NCBI RefSeq assembly: GCF_016907475.1
Contig: NZ_JAFBCA010000001.1
Location: forward strand, 4,464,001-4,528,000
Direction: 5' to 3'
DNA length: 64,000 bases
Origin: Nocardioides cavernae
GTDB lineage: Bacteria > Actinomycetota > Actinomycetes > Propionibacteriales > Nocardioidaceae
The position numbers were made by a program, and so were the translations under genes. Each line of letters opens with the position of its first letter. Position 1 is the first letter of the stretch. The notes under the pieces were generated by a model. It had not been told where the DNA came from, searched no databases, and saw nothing but the letters and a program-made list of their open reading frames with translations. This document shows positions 35,629 to 44,382 of this stretch, one piece after another.

Positions 35629-36585
35629 ATGAAGTACGTCGTGTATGGCGCCGGGGCCGTCGGCGGAGTCATCGGCGGCCACCTCCACCTCGCCGGGCTA
35701 CCGGTCACCCTCGTCGCGCGAGGTGCTCACCTGGAGGCGATCCGGTCCGAAGGGTTGGTGCTCGACGCCGGTGACGGACGGCACCCCATCGACGCCCCGG
35801 TCACCGACACCGCAGCGGAGTTCGACTGGACGGACGACACCGTCGTGCTGCTGGCGGTGAAGTCCCACCAGGCAGCGGTCGCCCTCGCCGACCTCCGTGC
35901 CCACGCCCCCGCAGACGTGCCCGTCGTCTGTGCCACCAACGGCATCGCGACCGAGGCCGCCGCGCTGCGGCTGTTCGCGAGGACGTACGCCGTCTGCGTC
36001 ATGCTCCCGGCGACCCACCTCGAGCCCGGCGTTGTCGTGGCGGGGTGCCACCCGACGCCGGCGATCCTCGACATCGGCCGCTTCCCCGGTGGCACGGACG
36101 CCACCACCGCGGCCGTGTCCGCCGACCTCCGTGCCGCGGGGATCGAGTCGGAGGAGCGCGCCGACATCATGGCGATAAAGCGCCGCAAGCTCGTGATGAA
36201 CCTCGGCAACGGCGTCGACGCGTCGTTCGCCCAGGGCGACGCCGCCGACGATCTCGCCGAGCGGGCCCAGGCCGAGGGCGAGCGGGTCCTGGCCGCGGCC
36301 GGCCTCACCGTCGTCCCCGCCGAGGAGGACCGCGAGCGGCGTGGCTCGATCCTGCAGCGCCGCCCCGACCTCGAGCGTCGCGGCGGCTCCACCTGGCAGA
36401 GCCTCACCCGCGGCACCGGCGACTCCGAGATCGACTACCTCGCCGGCGAGGTGGTGCTCCAGGGTCGCCTGCACGGCGTCCCCACGCCCGTCAACGGCGC
36501 CGTGGTCGCCGCCACCCGCCACCTCGCCGCCACCGGCGGTGCTGCCCGCAGCCTCGACGCCGCCGAGGTCCTCGCCCGCCTCTGA
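35629..36585 (+). CDS. Ketopantoate reductase (ApbA/PanE) family protein
   Basis: NADPH-dependent 2-dehydropantoate 2-reductase-like enzyme, 318 residues. The N-terminal Rossmann motif is VVYGAGAVGGVIGGHL, and the pantothenate-pathway motif VLLAVKSHQ follows. The catalytic Lys lies in AIKRRKLVMNLGN. A real PanE role is possible, but the family has many paralogues. No panB, panC or panD gene is adjacent, so the symbol is withheld. It converges with rplQ; a shared hairpin terminator (36631-36661) separates them. Confidence 0.86.
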   Translation: MKYVVYGAGAVGGVIGGHLHLAGLPVTLVARGAHLEAIRSEGLVLDAGDGRHPIDAPVTDTAAEFDWTDDTVVLLAVKSHQAAVALADLRAHAPADVPVVCATNGIATEAAALRLFARTYAVCVMLPATHLEPGVVVAGCHPTPAILDIGRFPGGTDATTAAVSADLRAAGIESEERADIMAIKRRKLVMNLGNGVDASFAQGDAADDLAERAQAEGERVLAAAGLTVVPAEEDRERRGSILQRRPDLERRGGSTWQSLTRGTGDSEIDYLAGEVVLQGRLHGVPTPVNGAVVAATRHLAATGGAARSLDAAEVLARL

Positions 36586-36630
36586 GCCTCGGGCGGTGGG
36601 TGCCGTCCAGCGGTGCCTCCGGACGCACGA

Positions 36631-36661
36631 AGGCCCGCCACCCCAGCGGGGTGACGGGCCT
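36631..36661. terminator. Bidirectional hairpin terminator between the reductase and rplQ
   Basis: Arms of 14 nt (AGGCCCGCCACCCC and its complement) with one mismatch and an AGC loop, lying between convergent genes. It ends the alpha ribosomal operon on the minus strand. Confidence 0.8.
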
Positions 36662-36678
36662 GCGTTGCGGACCTGGGC

Positions 36679-37278
36679 TCAGGCCTTGGAGTCGTCTGAC
36701 TCCTCGGCAGCCTCGGCGGCGGCCTGGTGCTCCTCGGCAGCAGCCTCGTGCGCCTCGGCGGCGGCCTCGTGCTCCTCGGCAGCGGCCTCGTGCTCGGCGG
36801 CAGCAGCCTCGTGCTCCTCGGCAGCGGTCTCAGCCGTGGTGTCCTCGACCGGCTCGTCGGACGCGGGCGCCGGAGCGGCAGCGGCCTGGGTCTTCTTGGT
36901 CGAGGGAGCCTTCGGGCTGTAGGCCTCGGTCACCAGCTCGATGACCGCCATGGGGGCGTTGTCGCCCTTGCGGGGGCCGATCTTGGTGATGCGGGTGTAG
37001 CCACCGGGACGCTCGGCGAAGGTCGGCGCGATCTCGGTGAACAGCGTGTGCACGACCGACTTGTCGCGGACGGTCTTGAGGACCTCACGACGGTTGTGCA
37101 GGTCGCCGCGCTTGGCCTTGGTGATCAGCTTCTCCGCGACCGGGCGCAGCAGGCGCGCACGGGTCTCGGTGGTGGTGATCCGGCCGTGCTCGAACAGGGC
37201 GGTGGCCAGGTTCGAGAGCATCAGGCGCTGGTGGGCGGGGCTACCGCCGAGGCGGGGACCCTTCTTGGGCTTGGGCAT
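36679..37278 (-). CDS. rplQ: 50S ribosomal protein L17 with long acidic C-terminal extension
   Basis: L17 of the large subunit near the exit tunnel. Residues 1-125 are the conserved core ([47 protein letters not shown]). Residues about 130-199 add an Ala/Glu/His-rich tail of EEHEAAA-type units ending in EESDDSKA, so the protein is about 70 residues longer than the core. A tail is usual in actinobacterial L17, but the regular repeat is striking. It is the last gene of the rpsM-rpoA operon, 114 nt after rpoA with an intercistronic hairpin. Confidence 0.96.
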   Translation of the reverse strand: MPKPKKGPRLGGSPAHQRLMLSNLATALFEHGRITTTETRARLLRPVAEKLITKAKRGDLHNRREVLKTVRDKSVVHTLFTEIAPTFAERPGGYTRITKIGPRKGDNAPMAVIELVTEAYSPKAPSTKKTQAAAAPAPASDEPVEDTTAETAAEEHEAAAAEHEAAAEEHEAAAEAHEAAAEEHQAAAEAAEESDDSKA

Positions 37279-37323
37279 GTGGTGCCTTCCTTCTCTCGGG
37301 CCGTGTCAGGTACCCGGGTAGAC

Positions 37324-37354
37324 GACCGGCTCAGACATTCGACTGAGCCCGGTC
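37324..37354 (-). promoter_or_regulatory. Intercistronic hairpin between rpoA and rplQ
   Basis: GACCG+GCTCAG pairs with CTGAGC+CGGTC (one bulged base, 8-nt loop), an 11-bp stem in the rpoA-rplQ spacer. It could be an attenuator or processing site that sets the L17/RpoA ratio. Confidence 0.45.
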
Positions 37355-37392
37355 GGTTTGGTGGTACGACCCTCGTGGTGAGGGCCGGGAGG

Positions 37393-38409
37393 TCAGAGCT
37401 GCTCGTCCTCGATGAACGCGTCGTCGTCGTCGTCGCCGTAGGCGGCGAGGGCGGCGTGCGGGTCGAAGCCGGGAGCGCTGTCCTTGAGCGAGAGGCCCAT
37501 CTCGACGAGCTTGGCCTTCACCTCGTCGATGGACTTGGCGCCGAAGTTGCGGATGTCGAGCAGGTCCTGCTCCGAGCGCGAGATGAGCTCGCCCACGGTG
37601 TGGATGCCCTCGCGCTTGAGGCAGTTGTAGCTGCGGACCGTGAGCTGCAGGTCCTCGACCGGCAGGGCCAGGTCGGCGGCCAGCTGCTCGTCGACCGGCG
37701 ACGGGCCGATGTCGATGCCCTCGGCCTCGACGTTGAGCTCGCGGGCCAGGCCGAAGAGCTCGACGAGGGTCTTGCCGGCCGAGGCGATGGCGTCGCGGGG
37801 ACGGATCGACTGCTTGGTCTCGACGTCGATGACGAGCTTGTCGAAGTCGGTGCGCTGCTCGACACGGGTGGCCTCGACCTTGTAGGTCACCTTCATGACC
37901 GGGCTGTAGATCGAGTCGACCGGCATGCGGCCGATCTCGTTGTCGGCGCCCTTGTTCTGCACGGACGAGACGTAGCCGCGGCCGCGCTCGACGACGAGCT
38001 CCATCTCCAGCTTGCCCTTGTCGGACAGCGTGGCGATCTTGAGCTCGGGGTTGTGGACCTCGACACCCGCGGGCGGGGTGATGTCGGCGGCGGTGACGTC
38101 ACCGGCACCCGACTTCCGCAGGTACATCACGACGGGCTCGTCGTGCTCGGAGGAGACGACGATGCCCTTGAGGTTGAGGATGATCTCGGTCATGTCCTCG
38201 GTGACGCCCTCGATCGTCGAGAACTCGTGGAGGACGGAGTCGACCTTGATGCTGGTGACCGAGGCACCCGGGATGGAGCTGAGGAGCGTACGACGAAGCG
38301 AGTTGCCGAGCGTGTAGCCGAAGCCGGGCTCGAGGGGCTCGATGACGAACCGCGAGCGGAACTCGTCGACGGTCTCTTCCGTGAGGGTCGGGCGCTGAGC
38401 GATAAGCAC
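37393..38409 (-). CDS. rpoA: DNA-directed RNA polymerase subunit alpha
   Basis: Alpha subunit; its N-terminal domain dimerises and assembles RNA polymerase, and its C-terminal domain contacts UP elements and activators. It has 338 residues, with [20 protein letters not shown] at the start, [20 protein letters not shown] in the NTD, and the CTD block [19 protein letters not shown] followed by [15 protein letters not shown]. The GTG at 38409 matches the conserved actinobacterial MLIAQRP start and has GAAAGGA about 9 nt upstream. The acidic tail ends [13 protein letters not shown] hairpin and an AT-rich stretch precede it. Confidence 0.97.
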   Translation of the reverse strand: MLIAQRPTLTEETVDEFRSRFVIEPLEPGFGYTLGNSLRRTLLSSIPGASVTSIKVDSVLHEFSTIEGVTEDMTEIILNLKGIVVSSEHDEPVVMYLRKSGAGDVTAADITPPAGVEVHNPELKIATLSDKGKLEMELVVERGRGYVSSVQNKGADNEIGRMPVDSIYSPVMKVTYKVEATRVEQRTDFDKLVIDVETKQSIRPRDAIASAGKTLVELFGLARELNVEAEGIDIGPSPVDEQLAADLALPVEDLQLTVRSYNCLKREGIHTVGELISRSEQDLLDIRNFGAKSIDEVKAKLVEMGLSLKDSAPGFDPHAALAAYGDDDDDAFIEDEQL

Positions 38410-38497
38410 GGAGTTTTTCCTTTCCGGATCCACCCACTATTTGACGGATCCGAACCTGATGAGGTTGGCGGAGAAGAAGGAATGGGGACGAGCTGAG

Positions 38498-38527
38498 CCG
38501 GCGGTCGCCCGTGAGGGCGACCACCGG
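38498..38527 (-). terminator. Hairpin between rpsD and rpoA
   Basis: CCGG and GGTCGCCC pair with GGGCGACC and CCGG around a 4-nt loop, a 13-position stem with one mismatch, 8 nt after the rpsD stop. It probably attenuates read-through. The AT-rich TCAAATAG further on could hold a separate rpoA promoter. Confidence 0.55.
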
Positions 38528-38534
38528 CGGTGGA

Positions 38535-39143
38535 TCACTTCTTGGAGTAGTACTCCACGATCAGCTGCTCCTGGACCGGGACGTCGATCTGCGCCCGGAC
38601 CGGGACCTGGTGGACGAGGACGCGCATCCGCGACGGGATGACCTCCATCCACGCAGGGGTGACGCGCTCGCCGTGGGTCTCACGGGCCACGATCAGCGGC
38701 GTGAGCTCGAGCGACTTCTCGCGCACGTCGATGATGTCGTGGTCGGTGACCTGGAAGGACGGGATGTCGACCTTCTTGCCGTTGACCAGGAAGTGGCCGT
38801 GCGTGACGAGCTGGCGGGCCTGGCGGCGCGTCCGGGCGAAGCCGGCGCGGTAGACCACGTTGTCGAGGCGGCACTCGAGGAGCTGCAGGAGGTTGTCGCC
38901 GGTCTTGCCCTGGCGACGGCTGGCCTCCTTGTAGTAGCGGACGAACTGCTTCTCCATCACGCCGTAGGTGAAGCGAGCCTTCTGCTTCTCACGGAGCTGC
39001 AGGAGGTACTCGGACTCCTTGATGCGACCGCGACCGTGCTGGCCGGGGGCGTAGGGACGCTTCTCGAAGGCAGCGTCGCCGCCGACGAGGTCGACACCGA
39101 GACGGCGCGACTTGCGGGTCATGGGACCGGTGTAGCGGGCCAT
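38535..39143 (-). CDS. rpsD: 30S ribosomal protein S4
   Basis: S4 nucleates 16S rRNA folding and often autoregulates its operon. It has 202 residues, beginning ARYTGPMTRKSRRLGVDL as in actinobacteria. The S4 RNA-binding domain contains LLQLLECRLDNVVYRAGFA and FLVNGKKVDIPSFQV. The zinc-binding Cys set of some S4 paralogues is absent, so this is the zinc-free form. It lies 28 nt after rpsK. The following hairpin separates it from rpoA. Confidence 0.97.
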   Translation of the reverse strand: MARYTGPMTRKSRRLGVDLVGGDAAFEKRPYAPGQHGRGRIKESEYLLQLREKQKARFTYGVMEKQFVRYYKEASRRQGKTGDNLLQLLECRLDNVVYRAGFARTRRQARQLVTHGHFLVNGKKVDIPSFQVTDHDIIDVREKSLELTPLIVARETHGERVTPAWMEVIPSRMRVLVHQVPVRAQIDVPVQEQLIVEYYSKK

Positions 39144-39171
39144 GTTTCAGTCTCTCTTTCTCAGTCTCGGG

Positions 39172-39567
39172 TCAGACGCGGCGGCGCTTGGGCGGCCGGC
39201 ATCCGTTGTGCGGGGTGGGCGTGACGTCCTGGATGGTGCCGACCTCGAGGCCGATGGCACCCAGCGACCGGATGGCGGTCTCACGACCCGAGCCCGGGCC
39301 CTTGACGAAGACGTCGATCTTCTTCATGCCGTGGTCCATGGCGCGACGGCCGGCGGCCTCGGCAGCCATCTGGGCGGCGAAGGGGGTGGACTTGCGCGAG
39401 CCCTTGAAGCCGACGGTGCCGGCAGAGGCCCACGAGATCACCGCGCCGGTCGGGTCGGTGATGGTGACGATGGTGTTGTTGAACGTGCTCTTGATGTGGG
39501 CTTCGCCCTGAGCAATGTTCTTCTTCTCCTTGCGGCGGACCTTGGTCGCGCGGCTCTTGGGAGGCAT
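39172..39567 (-). CDS. rpsK: 30S ribosomal protein S11
   Basis: Small-subunit platform protein contacting mRNA in the E site region; 131 residues. It shows [18 protein letters not shown], the [14 protein letters not shown] core, [13 protein letters not shown] and the C-terminal [13 protein letters not shown] signature (here [14 protein letters not shown]). It lies 64 nt after rpsM, in the conserved rpsM-rpsK-rpsD-rpoA-rplQ order. Confidence 0.97.
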   Translation of the reverse strand: MPPKSRATKVRRKEKKNIAQGEAHIKSTFNNTIVTITDPTGAVISWASAGTVGFKGSRKSTPFAAQMAAEAAGRRAMDHGMKKIDVFVKGPGSGRETAIRSLGAIGLEVGTIQDVTPTPHNGCRPPKRRRV

Positions 39568-39631
39568 TCACTAACTCCTGATGAGGTCTGGTCTGGAAGC
39601 TTCGGTGACGAGGATCAGCGCAGGGCGCCGA

Positions 39632-40006
39632 TCACTTCGCCTTCTTCTTGCCGGCGACGGTGCGCTTGGGGCCCTTGCGGGTGCGCGCGTTGGTCTTGGT
39701 GCGCTGGCCGCGGACCGGGAGGCCCATGCGGTGGCGGCGACCCTGGTAGCTGCCGATCTCGATCTTGCGGCGGATGTCCGCCTGGACCTCACGTCGGAGG
39801 TCACCCTCGATCTTGAAGTTGGCTTCGATCTCGTCGCGAAGCTTGACCAGCTCCTCGTCACCGAGCGTGTGGACCCGGGCGTTCGGGTCGACACCGGTGG
39901 CAGCGAGCAGCTGCTGGGAGCGGGTACGGCCGATGCCGTAGATGTAGGTGAGTGCGATCTCGATGCGCTTGTCGCGCGGGAGGTCAACACCAACGAGGCG
40001 TGCCAT
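39632..40006 (-). CDS. rpsM: 30S ribosomal protein S13
   Basis: Head protein of the small subunit that forms bridges to the 50S subunit; 124 residues. It begins [20 protein letters not shown]. The helix-two-turn-helix block [13 protein letters not shown] follows, and the RNA-binding [18 protein letters not shown] stretch lies near the end, with a Lys-rich tail. It is separated from rpmJ by about 145 nt with no clear hairpin or promoter that I can support. Confidence 0.97.
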   Translation of the reverse strand: MARLVGVDLPRDKRIEIALTYIYGIGRTRSQQLLAATGVDPNARVHTLGDEELVKLRDEIEANFKIEGDLRREVQADIRRKIEIGSYQGRRHRMGLPVRGQRTKTNARTRKGPKRTVAGKKKAK

Positions 40007-40151
40007 GTGGCGGTTCCTTGTCTGTCTCGCAGTGGTTTCTGGTCGTGTCGCGTCCCATCCCGCCTCGGGTGGGCCCCGGCCATTGCTCCGGAGGTGACTT
40101 TCGGTCAGGCGGTGCCTGGCCTAGCGATCACGTTGTGGGGTGGTGCTGGTC

Positions 40152-40265
40152 TCAGCCTTGCCGCTGCTTGTGGCGCGGGTTCTCGCAGATGACCATGACC
40201 CGGCCGTGACGGCGGATGACCTTGCACTTGTCACAGATGGGCTTGACGCTCGGGTTGACCTTCAT
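40152..40265 (-). CDS. rpmJ: 50S ribosomal protein L36
   Basis: A 37-residue zinc-ribbon protein of the large subunit. The sequence starts [19 protein letters not shown] and ends [10 protein letters not shown]. The metal ligands Cys-x2-Cys, Cys and His ([12 protein letters not shown]) are all present, so this is the zinc-binding C+ form. It lies 32 nt after infA, as in most bacteria. Confidence 0.97.
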   Translation of the reverse strand: MKVNPSVKPICDKCKVIRRHGRVMVICENPRHKQRQG

Positions 40266-40297
40266 GTCAACGATTCCTTGCTACTCGGCTGGCAGTG

Positions 40298-40519
40298 TCA
40301 CTTGTAGCGATAGACGATCCGACCCCGCGTGAGGTCGTACGGCGAGAGCTCCACCACGACCCGGTCCTCGGGGAGGATCCGGATGTAGTGCTGTCGCATC
40401 TTGCCGCTGATGTGCGCGAGCACCTTGTGCCCGTTGGCCAGCTCCACGCGGAACATGGCGTTGGGAAGGGCCTCCACGACGGTGCCCTCGATCTCGATCA
40501 CGCCTTCTTTCTTCGGCAT
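40298..40519 (-). CDS. infA: Translation initiation factor IF-1
   Basis: IF-1 binds the ribosomal A site during initiation; 73 residues forming one OB fold. [40 protein letters not shown] and the end [11 protein letters not shown] are diagnostic. The ATG at 40519 gives the conserved N-terminus; GGAGG lies unusually close before it, and an in-frame GTG at 40528 would add three residues. In most actinobacteria infA follows map directly; here a 15-kb block separates them, so infA must rely on the 200-bp region upstream for its promoter. Confidence 0.96.
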   Translation of the reverse strand: MPKKEGVIEIEGTVVEALPNAMFRVELANGHKVLAHISGKMRQHYIRILPEDRVVVELSPYDLTRGRIVYRYK

Positions 40520-40721
40520 GTCCTCCACAATCTGTTGTCTCGTTGTCTACCGTGGCCCGGGAACCGCCCGGCACCTGCAAGCAAGTGGCCGGTGGACCTC
40601 GTGAGGCGATCCGGGGAACCTCTTCCCGGGCACGCGCGCAAGCGTCTGGGACGATCACACGAGATTCCGGGCAGCCGCGAGGCGCCACGAAACACAGCCC
40701 ACGTTGGGCCGACGCACCAGT
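40520..40721 (-). other. Noncoding region upstream of infA
   Basis: This 202-bp stretch between the transglutaminase-like gene and infA carries no convincing gene. It must hold the promoter of the infA-rpmJ-rpsM block. TAGACA near 40545-40550 is a possible -10 element, but I find no matching -35. No strong terminator for the upstream PFNA-type operon is evident. Confidence 0.4.
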
Positions 40722-43196
40722 TTAGTCAGGCGTACGTCGAGAACGCCAATCAGCGAGCCCGCGCAGCCGTCGGGCCGCCGCCGGGACACGCCCGGGCGCG
40801 GGGGTCGGCTCCGCGACGTCGGTGGTCGGCCGCCGATCCGCGTCGCGCGCCGACCTGGACGTCGTACGCCGCAGCGAGCGGAGGCTGGTCGCGGCCCGGA
40901 AGCGCTGCCAGCGGCCGACCTCCTGCGACATCGCCCGCCGCTCGGCGTCGACCGACTCCCAGTAGGTCGTGGCCGCGGCCACCTCGGGCGTGCTCGGGCC
41001 GAAGACGAAGCCGTCGGCGCGGCGGGCCAGCGTGCCGGCCTCGCCGGACACGATGCCCGCCGACTGCTCGCGCCGGGTGACCGTCGGTCCCAGCGGCACG
41101 GGCTGGCCCAGGTCGCGGGCGTGGTCGACGAGCTCGCGCCAGGCGCCGACGAAACGAGCCGAGGCCGAGGCGGCGCTGCGACGTCGGTGCCGACGCCACG
41201 CCTTGAGGCCGACCACGGCGGCCAGCAGCAGGGCGGCGGCCAGCAGCGGGAGACCGACGTAGGTCACCACCGTCCCGACCCACGACGGGAGGCCCGGGAT
41301 GATGCCGTCCTCGTCCTCGTCGGCCTTCTTCTTGCGAGTGGCCTTGCGTTCCTTCAGGTCGGCGTCGCTCTGCTCCCCCGCGTCGGACGGCGGCGGGATC
41401 GGGTTGGGCGGCGGGATGACCGTCCCCGACATCGGGGTGTTGGTCTCGGGCACCTGGTCGGCCGGAGGCGTGTCCGACATGAAGGCCTCGGTCGGCAGCG
41501 TCTTCCACGACCCGTCGGCGGCGCGGAGCTCCACCCAGGCCGACACGTCCTTGCCGGCGACCCGCCCGCCCTCGGGGACGACCGCGCCGAGCACGACGCG
41601 GGCGGGCACACCGATGTCGTTGGCGATCAGCGCCATGGTCGCGGCGTACTGCTCGTCGTTGCCCACGATCTGCGGCGCGTTGACGAACTCGTCCGACAGC
41701 CGCCACGCGCTGTGGCCGGCGACGTAGATGCGCTCGGTGCGGCCGATGCCGTCGGAGTACTTGCCCTCCGAGCGCAGGTGCTCGGCGGCGGCCAGCACAC
41801 GGTCCATCGGGTCGGTGCCGGCGTCCTCGGTCCACTTCTCGGTCGGGCCCTGGATGAACGCCGCACCTGCCGGCAGGGGCGTCAGGTCGGCGGACCCGAC
41901 GGTCTCCTCGCTGAGCTCGTCGTCGGGCTGGACCGCCGTGAAGGAGTAGCTGTCGCCGCGCTGCATCCCGGTGGGCACGACAGCGGTGGAGGTGGCGAGG
42001 TTGTAGCGGAACACCTCGGCCTTGGCGCGTGCGTCACCGGTCTGGAAGTCCAAGGACCGGAGGGCGCCGACGGTGGGCAGCCACACCCCGCTCCACCCCT
42101 CGCCGAGGGTGACGGTCGCGTCGACCTCCTCCCCCTCGACCGGGTTGTCGATGGTGGACGACACGCGCTGGAAGGAGTCGTCGGCCTGGCCGGGCAGCGC
42201 GTCGTCGGTGGCGCCCCACACCATCCCGTCGTAGCGGTCCATGGCCGCGAACCGCACCCGCGCCCCGGCGGGCACCCCGTCGATGTCGAGCAGCGTCTTG
42301 TCGTAGACGTTGGCCGGGTTGGGCTCGCCCTTGAGGTCGACGTACTTGCGGAAGCCGGCGAGCGGCGAGGGGTAGCGGCCGATGTCGAAGGGCGGCTCGA
42401 CCCAGTTGCGGGCCACCGCGCGCTCCGAGTCGTCGCCGACGAGGAGGGCGCTCGCCGGATGGGCGAGGAGCGCCGCGAGGCCGAGCATGACGACGGCCCC
42501 CACCACGCGGACGTACGACGTGCTGCCACCGTGCACCGCGGCACTCGCCCGGCGGGCCCGGATCGCCAGCCAGGCCAGGGCGAGCGCGGTGAAGACGGCG
42601 CCCTGCACGACCAGCGACTCGGGGTGGCGGACCCCCAGCAGGATCGCTCCGGAGAGGACCACGGTCATCCCGGCGACGGGCAGCAGGGCGGCCAGCCAGG
42701 CGCGGCGGACCGGGAGGTGGGCCAGCGTGCTGCCGACGAGTCCGGCGACCATCCCTGCCAGCCACGGCAGCACCAGCAGCGGCCCGTCACCGTCGACGGG
42801 CGGCAGCGTGGTCAGCAGGTCCTTCCAGCCGAAGATCGCCTGGTCCGCGACCCGGGCGAGGGTGCCGGCACCGGGCAGCGTGTAGGTGTCGCCCAGGGAG
42901 CGCAGGCAGAGCGGTCCGCCGAGCAGGAAGAAGAGGACGAGGCAGATGACGACCGCGGAGATCACTGGCCAGCCGGCGGCGCGGGTCAGGTGGGTCACCA
43001 GGATCGCGATCACCGTGCCGAGCAGTCCGACCACGAGGTAGGCCGACCCGGTGAACGACGAGCCGAACGCCGTCAGCGCCACCGCTGCCAGCGCGAGGGT
43101 GAAGCCCAGGTCGACCCACGAGTGGCGGTCGGGCAGCAGCGCGTGCGGTCGTACGCGGGTGCGGGTGCCCGTCGTGGAGGAGCCGCGCGCACTCAT
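40722..43196 (-). CDS. Transglutaminase-fold membrane protein (TgpA-like) with substituted catalytic triad
   Basis: An 824-residue membrane protein of the DUF3488/TgpA type. About six hydrophobic segments occupy residues 25-215, followed by an extracytoplasmic domain, one C-terminal membrane segment (near 640-665) and a basic cytoplasmic tail. The transglutaminase core is recognisable (DEQYAATMALIANDIGVPARVVLG, AWVELRAADGSWKTLPT). However, the catalytic Cys position is Asp514, the His position is Ser552 and the Asp position is Leu567, so it should be inactive as a transpeptidase or protease. It overlaps the DUF58 gene (ATGA) and is last in the fn3-MoxR-DUF58-tgm operon. Confidence 0.87.
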   Translation of the reverse strand: MSARGSSTTGTRTRVRPHALLPDRHSWVDLGFTLALAAVALTAFGSSFTGSAYLVVGLLGTVIAILVTHLTRAAGWPVISAVVICLVLFFLLGGPLCLRSLGDTYTLPGAGTLARVADQAIFGWKDLLTTLPPVDGDGPLLVLPWLAGMVAGLVGSTLAHLPVRRAWLAALLPVAGMTVVLSGAILLGVRHPESLVVQGAVFTALALAWLAIRARRASAAVHGGSTSYVRVVGAVVMLGLAALLAHPASALLVGDDSERAVARNWVEPPFDIGRYPSPLAGFRKYVDLKGEPNPANVYDKTLLDIDGVPAGARVRFAAMDRYDGMVWGATDDALPGQADDSFQRVSSTIDNPVEGEEVDATVTLGEGWSGVWLPTVGALRSLDFQTGDARAKAEVFRYNLATSTAVVPTGMQRGDSYSFTAVQPDDELSEETVGSADLTPLPAGAAFIQGPTEKWTEDAGTDPMDRVLAAAEHLRSEGKYSDGIGRTERIYVAGHSAWRLSDEFVNAPQIVGNDEQYAATMALIANDIGVPARVVLGAVVPEGGRVAGKDVSAWVELRAADGSWKTLPTEAFMSDTPPADQVPETNTPMSGTVIPPPNPIPPPSDAGEQSDADLKERKATRKKKADEDEDGIIPGLPSWVGTVVTYVGLPLLAAALLLAAVVGLKAWRRHRRRSAASASARFVGAWRELVDHARDLGQPVPLGPTVTRREQSAGIVSGEAGTLARRADGFVFGPSTPEVAAATTYWESVDAERRAMSQEVGRWQRFRAATSLRSLRRTTSRSARDADRRPTTDVAEPTPAPGRVPAAARRLRGLADWRSRRTPD

Positions 43197-44377
43197 CGAA
43201 CGCTCCAGCGCAGGAGACCGCCGAGGTCCTCCTTGGCCGCGAGGTGGAGGACGGGCAGGCCACCGGTCTCGGTGACGCGGCTGTTGCCCTCGGGGTCGAC
43301 GACGATGCCGAAGCGGCGCACCTCGGGCGGGAAGGCTGCCGAGGAGCGGAGCAGGTCGGTGAACGGCGACTCGCTGCCGGCGACGAAGAACGCGAGGCTC
43401 GTGTCGGGAGCCAGCATGCTGGCCTGCCGCCCGGACTCGACGAGGCCGCGGTCGCCGAAGTCGGCGCGGCAGACGGCGTCGAGCGCGAGGTGGCCGTCGG
43501 AGCCCGACGAGGCGTGGGTGCCGCACACGAAGGACACGTCGAACTCGTCGAGCACCGCCCGCACCGCGATCGACGCCGCGACGGCCATCGCCGTCTCGAA
43601 GTCCTCCGGGTCGGACCACGAGTCGAGCCGGTCGTCGACGACGATCGTGGCGTGGCTGCGGCGGGTGTCGAGGTACTGGCGCACGAGCAGGGCCGACTCG
43701 CCGCTCGCGGCCATCACCTTCGCCGACGACCGCCAGTGGATGTGGCGCAGGTCGTCACCGGGGACGTACTCCCGCAGGGCATGGAACGCCAGGTCGCTCT
43801 GGCTGACGGCGTCGGTCGAGACCCCTTCGAGGTCGCGGAGCAGTCCGGCGCCGAGCGACTCCAGGGGCACCAGGTGCGGACGCACGAGCACCTCGCGCAC
43901 CGGCGTCCAGACCACGTCACGGGAGAAGATGCCCACCGGGTCGCCGCGACGGGTCATCGCCGGACCGACGGCGATGACGCCGCGCCGCTCGGTGCGGATG
44001 GTGAACGACTCCTCGTGGGTGGCCCCGGGCGCGAGCGAGCTGATGCCATAGCGGTGCACGGCCGACCCGACGGGGACCTCGAGCGTCGTCGGGACCAGGC
44101 GCGAGGACGCGCGGTTGACCACCAGGACGCCCGCAGCCACCGACTCCCCCGCCGCCACCCGCTCGGGCTGGAGCCGCAGGTCGACCGACACGGACGTGCG
44201 GCCGAGGAGGAACGGCAGCGCGAGCACCATCAGCACCAGGCAGCCCGTGCCCAGCACCGCCAGCTCGCGCCACTGCGCGAAGACCGCGACCAGGAGCGCA
44301 CCCAGGCCGAGACCGAGGACCAGCCAGCCGATCGGCTTGATGACCTCGAGCGCGCCGTTCAACCGCTGCCGGATCAA
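43193..44377 (-). CDS. DUF58 domain protein (VWA-like, MoxR partner)
   Basis: A membrane-associated protein of about 394 residues. Two adjacent hydrophobic segments lie near residues 12-50 (IGWLVLGLGLGALLVAVF, LVLMVLALPFLL). A beta-rich domain follows, and then the DUF58 motif REYVPGDDLRHIHWRSSAK near 230-248. The remaining part resembles a von Willebrand A fold with TIVVDDRLDSW. DUF58 proteins are encoded next to MoxR ATPases and are thought to be their partners. The start is uncertain: no ATG or GTG is available, and TTG 44377 just after the MoxR stop is the best choice. Coupled to the downstream transglutaminase-like gene. Confidence 0.87.
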   Translation of the reverse strand: MIRQRLNGALEVIKPIGWLVLGLGLGALLVAVFAQWRELAVLGTGCLVLMVLALPFLLGRTSVSVDLRLQPERVAAGESVAAGVLVVNRASSRLVPTTLEVPVGSAVHRYGISSLAPGATHEESFTIRTERRGVIAVGPAMTRRGDPVGIFSRDVVWTPVREVLVRPHLVPLESLGAGLLRDLEGVSTDAVSQSDLAFHALREYVPGDDLRHIHWRSSAKVMAASGESALLVRQYLDTRRSHATIVVDDRLDSWSDPEDFETAMAVAASIAVRAVLDEFDVSFVCGTHASSGSDGHLALDAVCRADFGDRGLVESGRQASMLAPDTSLAFFVAGSESPFTDLLRSSAAFPPEVRRFGIVVDPEGNSRVTETGGLPVLHLAAKEDLGGLLRWSVR

Positions 44378-44382
44378 GGCGG

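Noticed and set aside
40007..40151. Promoter or leader structure between rpmJ and rpsM
   Set aside because: The 145-nt spacer has only short GC pairings and no convincing -35/-10 pair.
40704..44051. 1115-codon open frame on the plus strand
   Set aside because: It lies opposite the well-recognised transglutaminase-like and DUF58 genes, and its peptide has no coherent domains.
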